Origin: Haloarcula argentinensis DSM 12282 | GTDB taxonomy: Archaea > Halobacteriota > Halobacteria > Halobacteriales > Haloarculaceae | Length of the DNA: 64,000 bases | Direction of reading: 5' to 3' | Assembly (NCBI GenBank): GCA_000336895.1 | Contig: AOLX01000015.1 | Span: 294,725-358,724, forward strand | In this document: in pieces, positions 32,634 through 41,127 of the stretch | How positions within the stretch are numbered: position 1 is the first letter of the stretch | Layout: each line of letters starts with the position of its first letter | Translations under genes and position numbers: made by a program | Notes under the pieces: model-generated | The model's input: only the letters and a program-made list of their open reading frames with translations | Databases searched by the model: none | Told to the model about the DNA's origin: nothing

Positions 32634-34871
32634 ATGGATATCGCACGCTCGCTCCGAGCAGAAGCCAGCCGTGCGAACGAGCGGCGGCTACTCGTTCTGG
32701 CGGGCGACCCCGACCGGACGCGGGAGCGAGCGGCAGCAGCGCTCGACGCGGCGGCTGTTCCCAGCGCGGAGACGACCGTTGTCGGCCCGAAGCCGTTCCT
32801 CGCCTGTGAGCATCACGAGCAGTCCCGCGCCGAGGAACTTCTCGGCCGGACGCGGACGGCTGTCATCCTCGATGCACACGAGGAACTGCGGCCGGACGCC
32901 GTCGGGCGGACCGTCGGTGCGGTCGACGGCGGCGGCCTCTACGTCCTCCTCGCGCCGCCGCTGGAGACGTGGCCCGAAGAGCGCGACGGATTCGACGCCT
33001 CGCTCGCAGTCCCGCCGTTCGATGTCGGAGACGTGAGCGGCCACTTCCGCCGTCGGTTCGTCGAGACGTTGCGAGCACACCGAGGTATCGCTATCGTCGA
33101 TGCCGACACGGGTACTGTCGAGCAGGACGGCCTGACGGACCCGCCACCGAGCCGCCCGGTTTCGAGCCCGACAGCGCCAACCGACGCGTGGTTCCGCTCC
33201 GAGACCTACGCTCAGTGTCTCACCGACGACCAGCGGGACGCGGTCCAGGCGTTTGAGTCCCTGCGGGACGACGGTGCGGCGGTCGTGGTCGAGGCCGACC
33301 GGGGCCGAGGGAAATCCAGTGCCGCCGGGCTGGCAGCCGGAAACCTCGCTATCGGGGGGCGAGACGTGCTGGTGACCGCGCCGCAGTACCGGAGCGCCGC
33401 CGAGGTGTTCGCGCGGGCGGGACATCTTCTGGAGACGCTCGGCGTCGAGTTCGCTCGCGACCGGGCGTCGAACCCCCAGCAGCTCGACGTTGCAGGGGCG
33501 GGCTGCGTGCGGTATGCGCCACCGGATGAAGCGGCATCGCTTCCGGATGGTCCCGACGTGGTCATCGTCGACGAGGCCGCGGCCCTGCCGGTCCGGCGAC
33601 TCGAACAGTTCCTCGACGCGCCGGCGGTTGCCTTCACGACGACCGTCCACGGCTACGAGGGGGCAGGACGAGGATTCTCCGTCCGGTTCCGTGATCGACT
33701 CGCGGAAAGCGACCACGCCGTCGCCGACGTGACGATGACGACGCCGATTCGATACGGCGACGCCGACCCCGTCGAAGTATGGGCGTTCCGGGCGCTGTTA
33801 CTGGACGCGCGCCCGCCGGTCGATCAGCTTATCACGGATGCGACGCCGGAGACCGTCGAGTACCGCCGGCTCTCAGCAGCCGACCTGCTCGCTGACGAGC
33901 ATCTGCTCCGGGAGGTCTTCGGCCTGCTCGTGCTGGCGCATTACCGGACGGAACCCTCGGACCTGGCCCGGTTGCTCGACGCACCCAATCTCGCTGTTCG
34001 GGCGCTGACCCACGAGGGCCACGTCGTTGCAGTGGCGCTGCTAGCACAGGAAGGCGGGCTCTCAGCTGACACGCGCGCCACGATGTACGAAGGAAGGCGA
34101 GTGCGAGGAAACATGCTTCCGGACGTGCTATCGACACAACTCCGTGACGAAGCCGCCGGAATCCCAGTCGGCCAGCGGGTCCTCCGTATCGCGACCCACG
34201 CTGCGGTCCGGTCCCGTGGGCTCGGCTCCGAACTCCTCTCGGAAATCAGAACGGAGTTCGCTGAACAAGTGGACTGGCTCGGGGTCAGCTACGGTGCGAC
34301 GCCGGAACTCGTCCGTTTCTGGGCGGACAACGGCTACAACACTGTGCACCTCGCCACCTCGCGGAACGCGACCAGTGGCGAGTACTCCGTCGTAATGCTC
34401 AACCCCTGTTCCGACGACGGGGTGGCGCTCGCGGCGCGTCACGGGGAATGGTTTCAGGACCGAATCGCCGCAGTGCTGTCGGACCCACTTGACGACTGTG
34501 ACCCTGACGTGGTTCGGGCCGTGCTTCGAGCGACCGACGGCGAGCGGCCGGTATCGCTCTCGGAGTGGGAGTGGCGGCTGGTCGCCGGCGTCCCCGGCGG
34601 CGCGTCGGTCCTCGACACGAACCCGAAGCCGTTCCGTCAGCTCACTCGCCAACACCTGTCGGACCCGGCCGACGCGACCGCGCTCTCGCCGCGGGAGGAA
34701 CGCCTGCTCGTCCGAAAGGTCTTGCAGGCACATCCCTGGTCGGCTGTCGCCGAGGAACTGGCGTTCGTTTCCAAGCGTGAGTGTATGCGCACACTCGGCG
34801 GAATAGTCGAAAGGTTGACGCGTCTGTACGGCGACCCTTGGGTACAGGAGGAACTCGACAGACACCAATGA
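32634..34871 (+). CDS. tmcA: tRNA(Met) cytidine acetyltransferase TmcA
   Basis: A 745-residue TmcA that makes N4-acetylcytidine at the wobble base of elongator tRNA-Met (and, in archaea related to Kre33/NAT10, possibly rRNA). Order: an N-terminal DUF1726-like domain, a RecD-like helicase/ATPase with Walker A EADRGRGKSSAAG near residue 230 and VVIVDEAAALP as the Walker B, then a GNAT domain (RIATHAAVRSRGLGSELLSE), then the tRNA-binding C-terminus. Start ATG 32634 gives MDIARSLRAEA. It overlaps the following DUF456-type gene by ATGA. Confidence 0.95.
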   Translation: MDIARSLRAEASRANERRLLVLAGDPDRTRERAAAALDAAAVPSAETTVVGPKPFLACEHHEQSRAEELLGRTRTAVILDAHEELRPDAVGRTVGAVDGGGLYVLLAPPLETWPEERDGFDASLAVPPFDVGDVSGHFRRRFVETLRAHRGIAIVDADTGTVEQDGLTDPPPSRPVSSPTAPTDAWFRSETYAQCLTDDQRDAVQAFESLRDDGAAVVVEADRGRGKSSAAGLAAGNLAIGGRDVLVTAPQYRSAAEVFARAGHLLETLGVEFARDRASNPQQLDVAGAGCVRYAPPDEAASLPDGPDVVIVDEAAALPVRRLEQFLDAPAVAFTTTVHGYEGAGRGFSVRFRDRLAESDHAVADVTMTTPIRYGDADPVEVWAFRALLLDARPPVDQLITDATPETVEYRRLSAADLLADEHLLREVFGLLVLAHYRTEPSDLARLLDAPNLAVRALTHEGHVVAVALLAQEGGLSADTRATMYEGRRVRGNMLPDVLSTQLRDEAAGIPVGQRVLRIATHAAVRSRGLGSELLSEIRTEFAEQVDWLGVSYGATPELVRFWADNGYNTVHLATSRNATSGEYSVVMLNPCSDDGVALAARHGEWFQDRIAAVLSDPLDDCDPDVVRAVLRATDGERPVSLSEWEWRLVAGVPGGASVLDTNPKPFRQLTRQHLSDPADATALSPREERLLVRKVLQAHPWSAVAEELAFVSKRECMRTLGGIVERLTRLYGDPWVQEELDRHQ

Positions 34872-35365
34872 GCCTGCTCGGCCTCGAAACGCTGCTGTTC
34901 GTGCTCGCGTTCGCCCTGCTGGTCGGGGGCGTCGTCGGTAGCCTCACGCCGCAGGTCCCCGGCGCACTTGTCTCACTCGCCGGCGTGTATCTGTACTGGG
35001 TCGCCAGCGGCATGACTGAACCCGGAACGCTCTTCCTGGCCCTGCTGACGCTAGTCGGCCTGCTGACGTGGGCCGTCGACATCGCGGGCGGGGCCGTCGC
35101 CGCGCGGGTCGGCGGGGCGTCGAACTGGACGGCAGTTCTGGCCGGCGTGGTGGCGCTCGTCCTCTTTTTTGTTACCGGTCCGCTCGGCATCCTGCTGGGC
35201 GTCGCCGGGACGGTGTTCGTCGTCGAGTTCTATCGGCAGGAGGACGTCAGAGGGAGCGCGAAGGCCGCGCTGGTAACCACCGTCGGAATGCTGGCCTCCG
35301 GCGTCGTCCAGGCCTTGCTGACCGCGTCGATACTGGTCACCATGATTGCCGTCGCGCTTCTATGA
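34868..35365 (+). CDS. DUF456-family membrane protein
   Basis: A 165-residue protein with four to five membrane helices (LFVLAFALLVGGVVGSLTPQ, LFLALLTLVGLLTWAVDIAG, AVLAGVVALVLFFVTGPLGI, VTTVGMLASGVVQALLTAS). The glycine-rich central part is characteristic of DUF456 proteins, which have no known role. The ATGA overlap with tmcA and another ATGA overlap with the following small zinc ORF show translational coupling of all three. Confidence 0.8.
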   Translation: MSLLGLETLLFVLAFALLVGGVVGSLTPQVPGALVSLAGVYLYWVASGMTEPGTLFLALLTLVGLLTWAVDIAGGAVAARVGGASNWTAVLAGVVALVLFFVTGPLGILLGVAGTVFVVEFYRQEDVRGSAKAALVTTVGMLASGVVQALLTASILVTMIAVALL

Positions 35366-35526
35366 CACAGTGTGCGGAGGACGGCTGCGAAAACGAGGCC
35401 GCGGTCGAACTCCACATCCCCTGGGACGCGAACCGAGACGTGTGTCCGGCCCACGCTCGCGTCTGGACGCAGAAGGACGGCGTCGTCCCAGCGCCGATTG
35501 ACGGCCACGAGGACGAGTGGCCATAG
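35362..35526 (+). CDS. small zinc-binding protein, 54 aa
   Basis: A 54-residue ORF starting MTQCAEDGCENEAAVELH. Cysteines at positions 4, 9 and 28 with His31 (CAEDGC ... VCPAHAR) form a likely Cys3His zinc knuckle, as seen in short haloarchaeal zinc proteins. ATG 35362 overlaps the DUF456 stop by ATGA, supporting real translation. It is the third gene of the tmcA transcript. It may bind RNA or protein; no homologue with a known function is recalled. Confidence 0.72.
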   Translation: MTQCAEDGCENEAAVELHIPWDANRDVCPAHARVWTQKDGVVPAPIDGHEDEWP

Positions 35527-35649
35527 ACCGTTGTCGTCGGAATTGACTCTTTAGTTCACACGTGGGTACTAGATCGGCGGGCTGTCAAACGTTCACGAAG
35601 AAAATATAATAATAATTGGGGTTGAATACGGCAAGTGAGGCGTGTTATC

Positions 35650-37251
35650 ATGAAACGCGAGATGCTAACCACCGACTTCATCGACCGTGCAGCGGACATC
35701 TACGACGACGTGACCGGAATCGTCGCCCACGACGGCACCGAGTACACGTACGCGGAGGTAAACGAGCGAGTCAACCAGTTGGCACACGCGCTGTCGGACC
35801 GGGGCGTCTCGAAGGGGAGTCGCGTGGCCGTCCTCGCGCCGAACACACACTACTTCATCGAGACGCTGTACGCGACAAACAAACTCGGCGCGGTGTTCGT
35901 CCCGCTGAACTACCGGCTCGACCCTGCGAAAATCGAGTATATTCTGAACGACTGTGAAGCCGCGACAGTAATCGCCGACTACGACTTCGCGGAGAAAGTC
36001 CAGCCGGTACGGGACGACATCCCTGCAGAGACGTTCATCGGCTACAAACCCAACCGTATCGATGGGGAATGGGACGCCTACAGTGATGTCCTCGACGGAC
36101 AGCCGACAGCCGAACCGGACCGGCCGGACATGACCGAGGACGACGACGCCAGCATCAACTACACGTCCGGCACGACGGGGGACCCGAAGGGCGTTGTCAG
36201 GACCCATCGGACCGAAAGCTGGCACTCGCTGGTGCTCAATCAGCACATGGAGATACGCGACGACGACACGTACCTCTGGACGCTCCCGATGTTCCACTGC
36301 AACGGCTGGGGCCACACCTACGCCATCACCGGAACCGGCGGGACGCACGTCTGTCAGCGGACCTTCGACGCCGCGGACACCTTCCGCCGGGTCCGCGAGT
36401 ACGACGTGTCGTTCATGTGTGGCGCGCCGACGGTGCTGAACAAGCTCATTCAGCACTACCGGGCCAACGATGGCGACGTAGTGACGCAGGGCGACCGCGA
36501 CGTACGGATCGCGACGGCCGGCAGCGCCCCGGCGACGGCGACCATCGAGCGCGTCGAAGACGAGTTTGGCTGGCGCATCATCCACATCTATGGCCTGACC
36601 GAGACGGCCCCGATCATCACGACCAGCAACTCCCCGCGGCGCATCGCCGAACGGGGCCGTGAACTCAAAGTCAAACAGGGCTCGGAAGCGCTGTGTACCG
36701 ACATCCGTGTCGTCGACGAGGACGGCGATGACGTGCCACACGACGGTGCGACCATCGGTGAGATCGTGGTGCAGGGCAATCAGGTGATGGACCGCTATCT
36801 CAACAAGCCCGAGATCACCGAGGAGGCGTTCAACGACCGCGTCGAGGGGTACTTCCACACTGGCGACCTCGCGACGTGGGACGACGACGGGATGATACAG
36901 ATCATGGACCGTCGAAAGGACATCATCATCTCCGGGGGCGAGAACATCTCCTCGATCGAACTGGAAGACGAACTGTACGACCACCCCGATGTGCTGAAAG
37001 CCGCGGTCATTCCGGCTCCGAGCGAGGACTGGGGCGAGACGCCGATGGCAATTGTCGTCCCGACGGCCGGCAGCGATGCGACCGAACAGGATATTCTAGA
37101 TTTCCTCAGGGAACGCGTCGCGAGCTACAAGGTCCCCGCCGGCATCGACTTCCGGGACTCGCTTCCTGAAACGGCGACCGGAAAAATCCAGAAGTACGAG
37201 CTTCGCGAGGAGTACTGGCAGGAACAGGAGCGGATGATCGGTCAGGAGTGA
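35650..37251 (+). CDS. AMP-dependent acyl-CoA synthetase/ligase
   Basis: A 533-residue adenylate-forming enzyme. The phosphate loop is YTSGTTGDPKGV (A3), the ATP motif is IIHIYGLTETAP (A5), GYFHTGDLATWD is A7, MDRRKDIIISGGENIS is A8, and the lysine ending A10 is ETATGKIQKYEL. This marks a fatty-acid or medium-chain acyl-CoA ligase. ATG 35650 is the start, with an AT-rich promoter region just upstream (35605-35625). The LLM oxidoreductase follows 72 nt later with its own TATA box, so co-function is uncertain. Chain length cannot be assigned. Confidence 0.92.
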   Translation: MKREMLTTDFIDRAADIYDDVTGIVAHDGTEYTYAEVNERVNQLAHALSDRGVSKGSRVAVLAPNTHYFIETLYATNKLGAVFVPLNYRLDPAKIEYILNDCEAATVIADYDFAEKVQPVRDDIPAETFIGYKPNRIDGEWDAYSDVLDGQPTAEPDRPDMTEDDDASINYTSGTTGDPKGVVRTHRTESWHSLVLNQHMEIRDDDTYLWTLPMFHCNGWGHTYAITGTGGTHVCQRTFDAADTFRRVREYDVSFMCGAPTVLNKLIQHYRANDGDVVTQGDRDVRIATAGSAPATATIERVEDEFGWRIIHIYGLTETAPIITTSNSPRRIAERGRELKVKQGSEALCTDIRVVDEDGDDVPHDGATIGEIVVQGNQVMDRYLNKPEITEEAFNDRVEGYFHTGDLATWDDDGMIQIMDRRKDIIISGGENISSIELEDELYDHPDVLKAAVIPAPSEDWGETPMAIVVPTAGSDATEQDILDFLRERVASYKVPAGIDFRDSLPETATGKIQKYELREEYWQEQERMIGQE

Positions 37252-37293
37252 GCGCGGCGGCGATAAAGCGCTAGGGCAGGATCAACACGATTC

Positions 37294-37300
37294 TTTATTA
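37294..37300 (+). promoter_or_regulatory. TATA box for the luciferase-like oxidoreductase
   Basis: TTTATTA is centred 27 nt upstream of ATG 37324, in an otherwise GC-rich stretch. It is one of the clearest promoters in the window. Confidence 0.6.
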
Positions 37301-37323
37301 GGTTTCCAGCAGTCGGTCACACC

Positions 37324-38298
37324 ATGCATCTGGGAGTCGTCGTGCCACGCGTCGAGGACCACAGCACAATCGACCTGGCCGTCGAAGCCGAAGCCCACGG
37401 TTACGACTCGGTCTGGCTGAACGAACTCTGGGGGGCTAGCTCCGTCGTCGAACTCACGGACATCGCGACACGGACCGACGACATCGAGATCGGCAGCGCG
37501 ATACTCAACGTCTTCTCGCGGTCACCGGCCGTGCTGGCGATGACAGCGACGACCCTCGACAGGGTCTCGGACGGGCGGGCAGTGCTGGGGCTGGGAACGA
37601 GTACAGCCCGGTCCATCGAGAACATGCATAGCATGGAGTTCGAGCGGCCGGTCCGTCGCGCCCACGAGACCATCGATATGATCAAGCAACTCATGACCAG
37701 CGACGAGCGGGTGACCTACGATGGCGAGGTGGTCTCTGTCAGCGGCGTGCCGCCGCTGGATCGTGACGTGCCAGTGTATCACGCCGCCCTCGGGCCGGCC
37801 AACAGGCGGGTCGTCGCCAGACTCGCCGACGGCTGGCTCCCACACATGGTTCCCTTCTCCGAACTCGAAGCGTCGTTCGATTATATCGCCGAGACCGCAC
37901 GCGATGCCGACCGCGACCCAAGCGAGATCACCGTCGCACCGTACGTGCCGGCAGTGGTCCACGAGGAGTCCGAGCGAGCCACCGAAGAACTCCGGCAGCA
38001 CATCGCCTACTACGTCGGCAACGGCGAGGGGTACCGCCGGGCGGTCGCGGAGACGTATCCGGACCGAGCGGAGCGCATCGCCGACGCCTGGCAGGCGGGT
38101 GACCGCGGCGAGGCGACGGAGCTCGTCACTGACGAAATGACGGCTGACCTCGGCATCGCCGGGACGCCGGAACAGGCGCAAGAGAAACGGGATAAAATTG
38201 CGGACAGGGCTGTCATCGACCGGCTTCTGCTAACTGTGCCACAGCAGGTCGACGGGGAGCTGGCTCGGACGACGATTCGGGCGCTGGGGCCGAGTTAG
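37324..38298 (+). CDS. LLM-class (luciferase-like, F420- or FMN-dependent) oxidoreductase
   Basis: A 324-residue TIM-barrel flavin enzyme of the bacterial luciferase-like family. In archaea the family includes methylenetetrahydromethanopterin reductase-type enzymes that use coenzyme F420. Seen: the N-terminal strand MHLGVVVPRVEDH, the early helix EAEAHGYDSVWLNE, the strand GSAILNVFSRSPAVLAM, and GRAVLGLGTSTA. It could act on a C1 carrier or an unknown hydride acceptor; the substrate cannot be told. It has a strong TATA box and is convergent with the HTH-GNAT gene, overlapping by 4 nt. Confidence 0.87.
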   Translation: MHLGVVVPRVEDHSTIDLAVEAEAHGYDSVWLNELWGASSVVELTDIATRTDDIEIGSAILNVFSRSPAVLAMTATTLDRVSDGRAVLGLGTSTARSIENMHSMEFERPVRRAHETIDMIKQLMTSDERVTYDGEVVSVSGVPPLDRDVPVYHAALGPANRRVVARLADGWLPHMVPFSELEASFDYIAETARDADRDPSEITVAPYVPAVVHEESERATEELRQHIAYYVGNGEGYRRAVAETYPDRAERIADAWQAGDRGEATELVTDEMTADLGIAGTPEQAQEKRDKIADRAVIDRLLLTVPQQVDGELARTTIRALGPS

Positions 38299-39026
38299 AG
38301 GTCGATCTCCATCATCACCTCGTCGGCGTACTCGTCGCCGAACTTGTAGTGGTCCTCGCGGATAGCTTCGGTGTCCCAGCCGTGGCCTTCGAGGAACTCG
38401 ATTGCATCCTCGTTCGTCGATGGGACAGAGTTGTACAGTTTCTCGTAGCCGTTCGACGCCGCCCACTCGGTGCCCCGGGCGAGCAACTGGGAGCCGATGC
38501 CGTGACCCCGATACCGTTCAAGCACACCCAGCGTTAGCTCTGCCGTGTGGCTGAGTTTCTCCACCTCCGGGTGCTTGAGGTGAACCCACCCGACCACGTC
38601 GTCGTCGATGCAGGCGACGAAGAAGATGCGCGACTCCAGTTCGTTGTGTCGGAGCAACACACCCTCGCTGTCCACCACATCGGCGACGGTCTCCGCGTCG
38701 ACGTACTCACCGCCGCCGATTGCGGCCCGGATGGCTCCAACGAGTCCGGTCAGGTCTTCCTGTCGCGCCTGGCGGATGGTGAACTCGATGTCGTCGGCCT
38801 CGAACTCCTCCTCGACAGTGTCGTTGTAGGCGACGCGGAGTTCCCCGTCGATATCCTCTAATACGCCGTCGCGTTTGAGTATCGCGACGTGATGGCCGAA
38901 CGGCCGCGGGTCCATCTGCAGCGCCGACCGGGCCGCTCTCGGTTCGACGGACCCGTGTGATTCGACGTACTCGTAGATATCCCGTCGATCCTCGTGGTCG
39001 AACTGCAGTGGCTCTGTTAACTCCAT
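38295..39026 (-). CDS. HTH-GNAT fusion, N-acetyltransferase with N-terminal winged helix
   Basis: A 243-residue protein. The first about 80 residues look like a winged helix (EDRRDIYEYVESHGSVEP, then RDGVLEDIDGELRVAYND as the wing). The C-terminal about 150 residues are a GNAT: ELTLGVLERYRGHGIGSQLL is motif A and KLYNSVPSTNEDAIEFLEGH motif B. The arrangement implies a DNA-binding acetyltransferase or a regulator sensing acetyl-CoA or a small amine. Start ATG 39026, with a TATA-like ATTAAG about 27 nt upstream on the minus strand. Confidence 0.83.
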   Translation of the reverse strand: MELTEPLQFDHEDRRDIYEYVESHGSVEPRAARSALQMDPRPFGHHVAILKRDGVLEDIDGELRVAYNDTVEEEFEADDIEFTIRQARQEDLTGLVGAIRAAIGGGEYVDAETVADVVDSEGVLLRHNELESRIFFVACIDDDVVGWVHLKHPEVEKLSHTAELTLGVLERYRGHGIGSQLLARGTEWAASNGYEKLYNSVPSTNEDAIEFLEGHGWDTEAIREDHYKFGDEYADEVMMEIDL

Positions 39027-39094
39027 GGTATTAGCTACCACGACACAGTACTTAATCCTTTATCAAAAACCATGTATATCTAAGCAAACGGTCA

Positions 39095-39454
39095 CTACTG
39101 GTCCGGAACGCCGGTCAGAAGCACTGCCACGTCGCGAGCGTTGTGTGTATCGACGAGCAGCTCTGCGGCCGTTCTGACGCTGTAGGTGCCGGCTAACTCC
39201 ACGCCGTAGCAGGCGGTATAGCAGTCCAGCCAGTCGTTCATCGTCCGTTCCAGTCGCTTGAACTCCTCCTCGGAGAAGCGGACCCACGACCCGCCGGTCC
39301 GGGCCTCACAGTACAGAGCTACCGTGGGGCCGAACCCTTCCCGAAGGAGTTCCATCGCGCGCTCCTCATCCGGCGGGTCAGGGTCCAGTGACTCGCGGGT
39401 CTGCTCCACTCGGCGGGAGAGCGCCCGAAGGCGGTCGTCGTACCGGCCACTCAT
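39095..39454 (-). CDS. hypothetical protein at the end of the ETF cluster, 119 aa
   Basis: It starts MSGRYDDRLRALSRR, 11 nt after the FixC-FixX stop, so it is likely the last gene of the ETF operon. It is soluble with helices, one acidic patch (DPDPPDEERAMELLREGF) and a Cys pair (DCYTACYG) near residue 84. No family is recognised. It could be an accessory protein of the electron-transfer complex, judged only by operon position. The upstream in-frame start at 39556 would overlap fixC. Confidence 0.65.
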   Translation of the reverse strand: MSGRYDDRLRALSRRVEQTRESLDPDPPDEERAMELLREGFGPTVALYCEARTGGSWVRFSEEEFKRLERTMNDWLDCYTACYGVELAGTYSVRTAAELLVDTHNARDVAVLLTGVPDQ

Positions 39455-39465
39455 CACCGAACGGG

Positions 39466-41127
39466 TCACCCCTGATTGAACTCCACGCCTTTCCCGCCAG
39501 CGGGGTGTTCCCACTCGGTGTCGGCGACGATGGCACAGGTGCCACACTCGACGCAAGGCTGGGTGTCGAGGCTCACGAGGTGTTCCTCGCTGCCGTTGGT
39601 CTGGACCATCTCGTCGCGGTAACAGCCCCCGCCGAAGTCCTCGGCGCTGACCGGGCAGGCCGTGACAGCGGTGCCGGACGCCTCGAAGGACTTGTCGACC
39701 AGTTCGATGTGCGGATCGCCCACGTCGTAGGTCAGGTCGCCGATACGGTCGGCCAGGTCGGGTGGCGAGACGGTGTTCTCGTCCGTTACGGGCTCACCCA
39801 GTTCCTCCGCGATGACTGTCGGGAGCGTCACGTAGGGCAGTTTGGTGTCGGGAATCATCGACACCAACCGCGGTGACGAGTAGGCCCGTTCGAGCAGTCC
39901 GGCTGCCGCGCGGACCCCGAACCGGCCGACGGCGGAGTCGGCGATAGCGTTCGAGAGGTCGTCGACGGGGCCGAGTTCGCCGAGCTGTCCGAACACCCTG
40001 TACCCGGTCGGCCGGAGTTTGTCCATCACGCCCTCGTCGTTGAGTTTCTTTTCGTACAGGTCGCCGGCCTGAGACGGGTCGTCTCGTGCCCTCGCGTCGG
40101 CGAAGGCCTCGGCGGCCAGCGCTCCGGCGGTGACCGCGTGGTTCATTCCCTTGATGATGGGGCCCTGGGCCTGCATCTGGCCGGCGGCGTCGCCGACCAG
40201 AACGAGCCGGTCTTTGTGTGGCGAGGGATGTGCCGCCTTCTTCGAGTCCGGAACCAGTTTCGCGCTGTACTCGCGCTCGTCGTACTCGTCGCCGAGCCAC
40301 TGGGCCATGAGCGGATGCGTGAGCAGGCTGTCGAGCAGTTCGTGGGGTTCCGCCCGCTCCTCGGCGATGGAATCGAGGTGGAACACGGTACCGATAGACA
40401 GCGAGGACTCGTTGGTGTAGAGGAAGCCGCCGCCGCGGACGCCGTCGAACAGGTCACCCGAGAACAGGTGGGCTGTGCCGTCGTCGGGGGCCACATCGAA
40501 CCGGGCGTTGATGAGTTCGGGCTCCATGTCGACGACGGCCTTGACGCCCTGGAACCACTCCTCCGGCTCTTCCCAGTCCATCAGCCCGGCATCGCGGGCG
40601 AGTTCCGAGTTGACGCCGTCGGCCGCCACGACCATGTCGGCCTTGATCGGGTCCAGTTCCTCGGTCGTCACGCCGACGATCTCCCCCCGTTCGCGGAGCA
40701 GGCCGGTGACGTGGACCTCAGTCAGCAGGCCGCCGCCGGTCTCGCGGGTGCGCTCGTGGACCTGCTGGGCGAGCCACGAGTCCATCTTCCGGCGGAGTAC
40801 TGCGTCGGCCCACGCCGTGTCGTGGTGGTGCAGGCCGCCGATGTCGAAGGACTTCACCTTGTCGCCGGCGATGTTGTGGATGATGTTCTCCGTCACCGGT
40901 CGCTCCGTCGCCTCCTCGCGGAAGCCCGGGAACAGCCCGTCGATGGTGTAGGGGGCCGATTCCTCGGCGTAGATGAGCCCGCCGGAGACGTTCTTCGAGC
41001 CGGCATCGACGCCGCGTTCGAGCACCAGCGTCTCGACGCCGTTCCGCGCGAGCGTCGCCGCCGCGGCGGCCCCGCCCGGGCCACAGCCGACGACGACCGC
41101 TTCGTACTCCTCGACAGCGTCAGTCAT
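39466..41127 (-). CDS. fixC: ETF:quinone oxidoreductase-like FixC fused to FixX-type ferredoxin
   Basis: A 553-residue membrane-associated flavoprotein. FAD domain: GCGPGGAAAAATLARNG at residues about 14-30, with the ETF-QO/GGR-type VGDAAGQMQAQGP near residue 320. The C-terminal about 60 residues are a ferredoxin-like FixX domain with Cys in TACPVSAEDFGGG and CVECGTC, giving an Fe-S cluster. It accepts electrons from the EtfAB flavoprotein and passes them to menaquinone. The FixC and FixX parts are separate genes in diazotrophs. It overlaps the end of etfA by 8 nt. Operon: etfB-etfA-fixC. Confidence 0.92.
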   Translation of the reverse strand: MTDAVEEYEAVVVGCGPGGAAAAATLARNGVETLVLERGVDAGSKNVSGGLIYAEESAPYTIDGLFPGFREEATERPVTENIIHNIAGDKVKSFDIGGLHHHDTAWADAVLRRKMDSWLAQQVHERTRETGGGLLTEVHVTGLLRERGEIVGVTTEELDPIKADMVVAADGVNSELARDAGLMDWEEPEEWFQGVKAVVDMEPELINARFDVAPDDGTAHLFSGDLFDGVRGGGFLYTNESSLSIGTVFHLDSIAEERAEPHELLDSLLTHPLMAQWLGDEYDEREYSAKLVPDSKKAAHPSPHKDRLVLVGDAAGQMQAQGPIIKGMNHAVTAGALAAEAFADARARDDPSQAGDLYEKKLNDEGVMDKLRPTGYRVFGQLGELGPVDDLSNAIADSAVGRFGVRAAAGLLERAYSSPRLVSMIPDTKLPYVTLPTVIAEELGEPVTDENTVSPPDLADRIGDLTYDVGDPHIELVDKSFEASGTAVTACPVSAEDFGGGCYRDEMVQTNGSEEHLVSLDTQPCVECGTCAIVADTEWEHPAGGKGVEFNQG

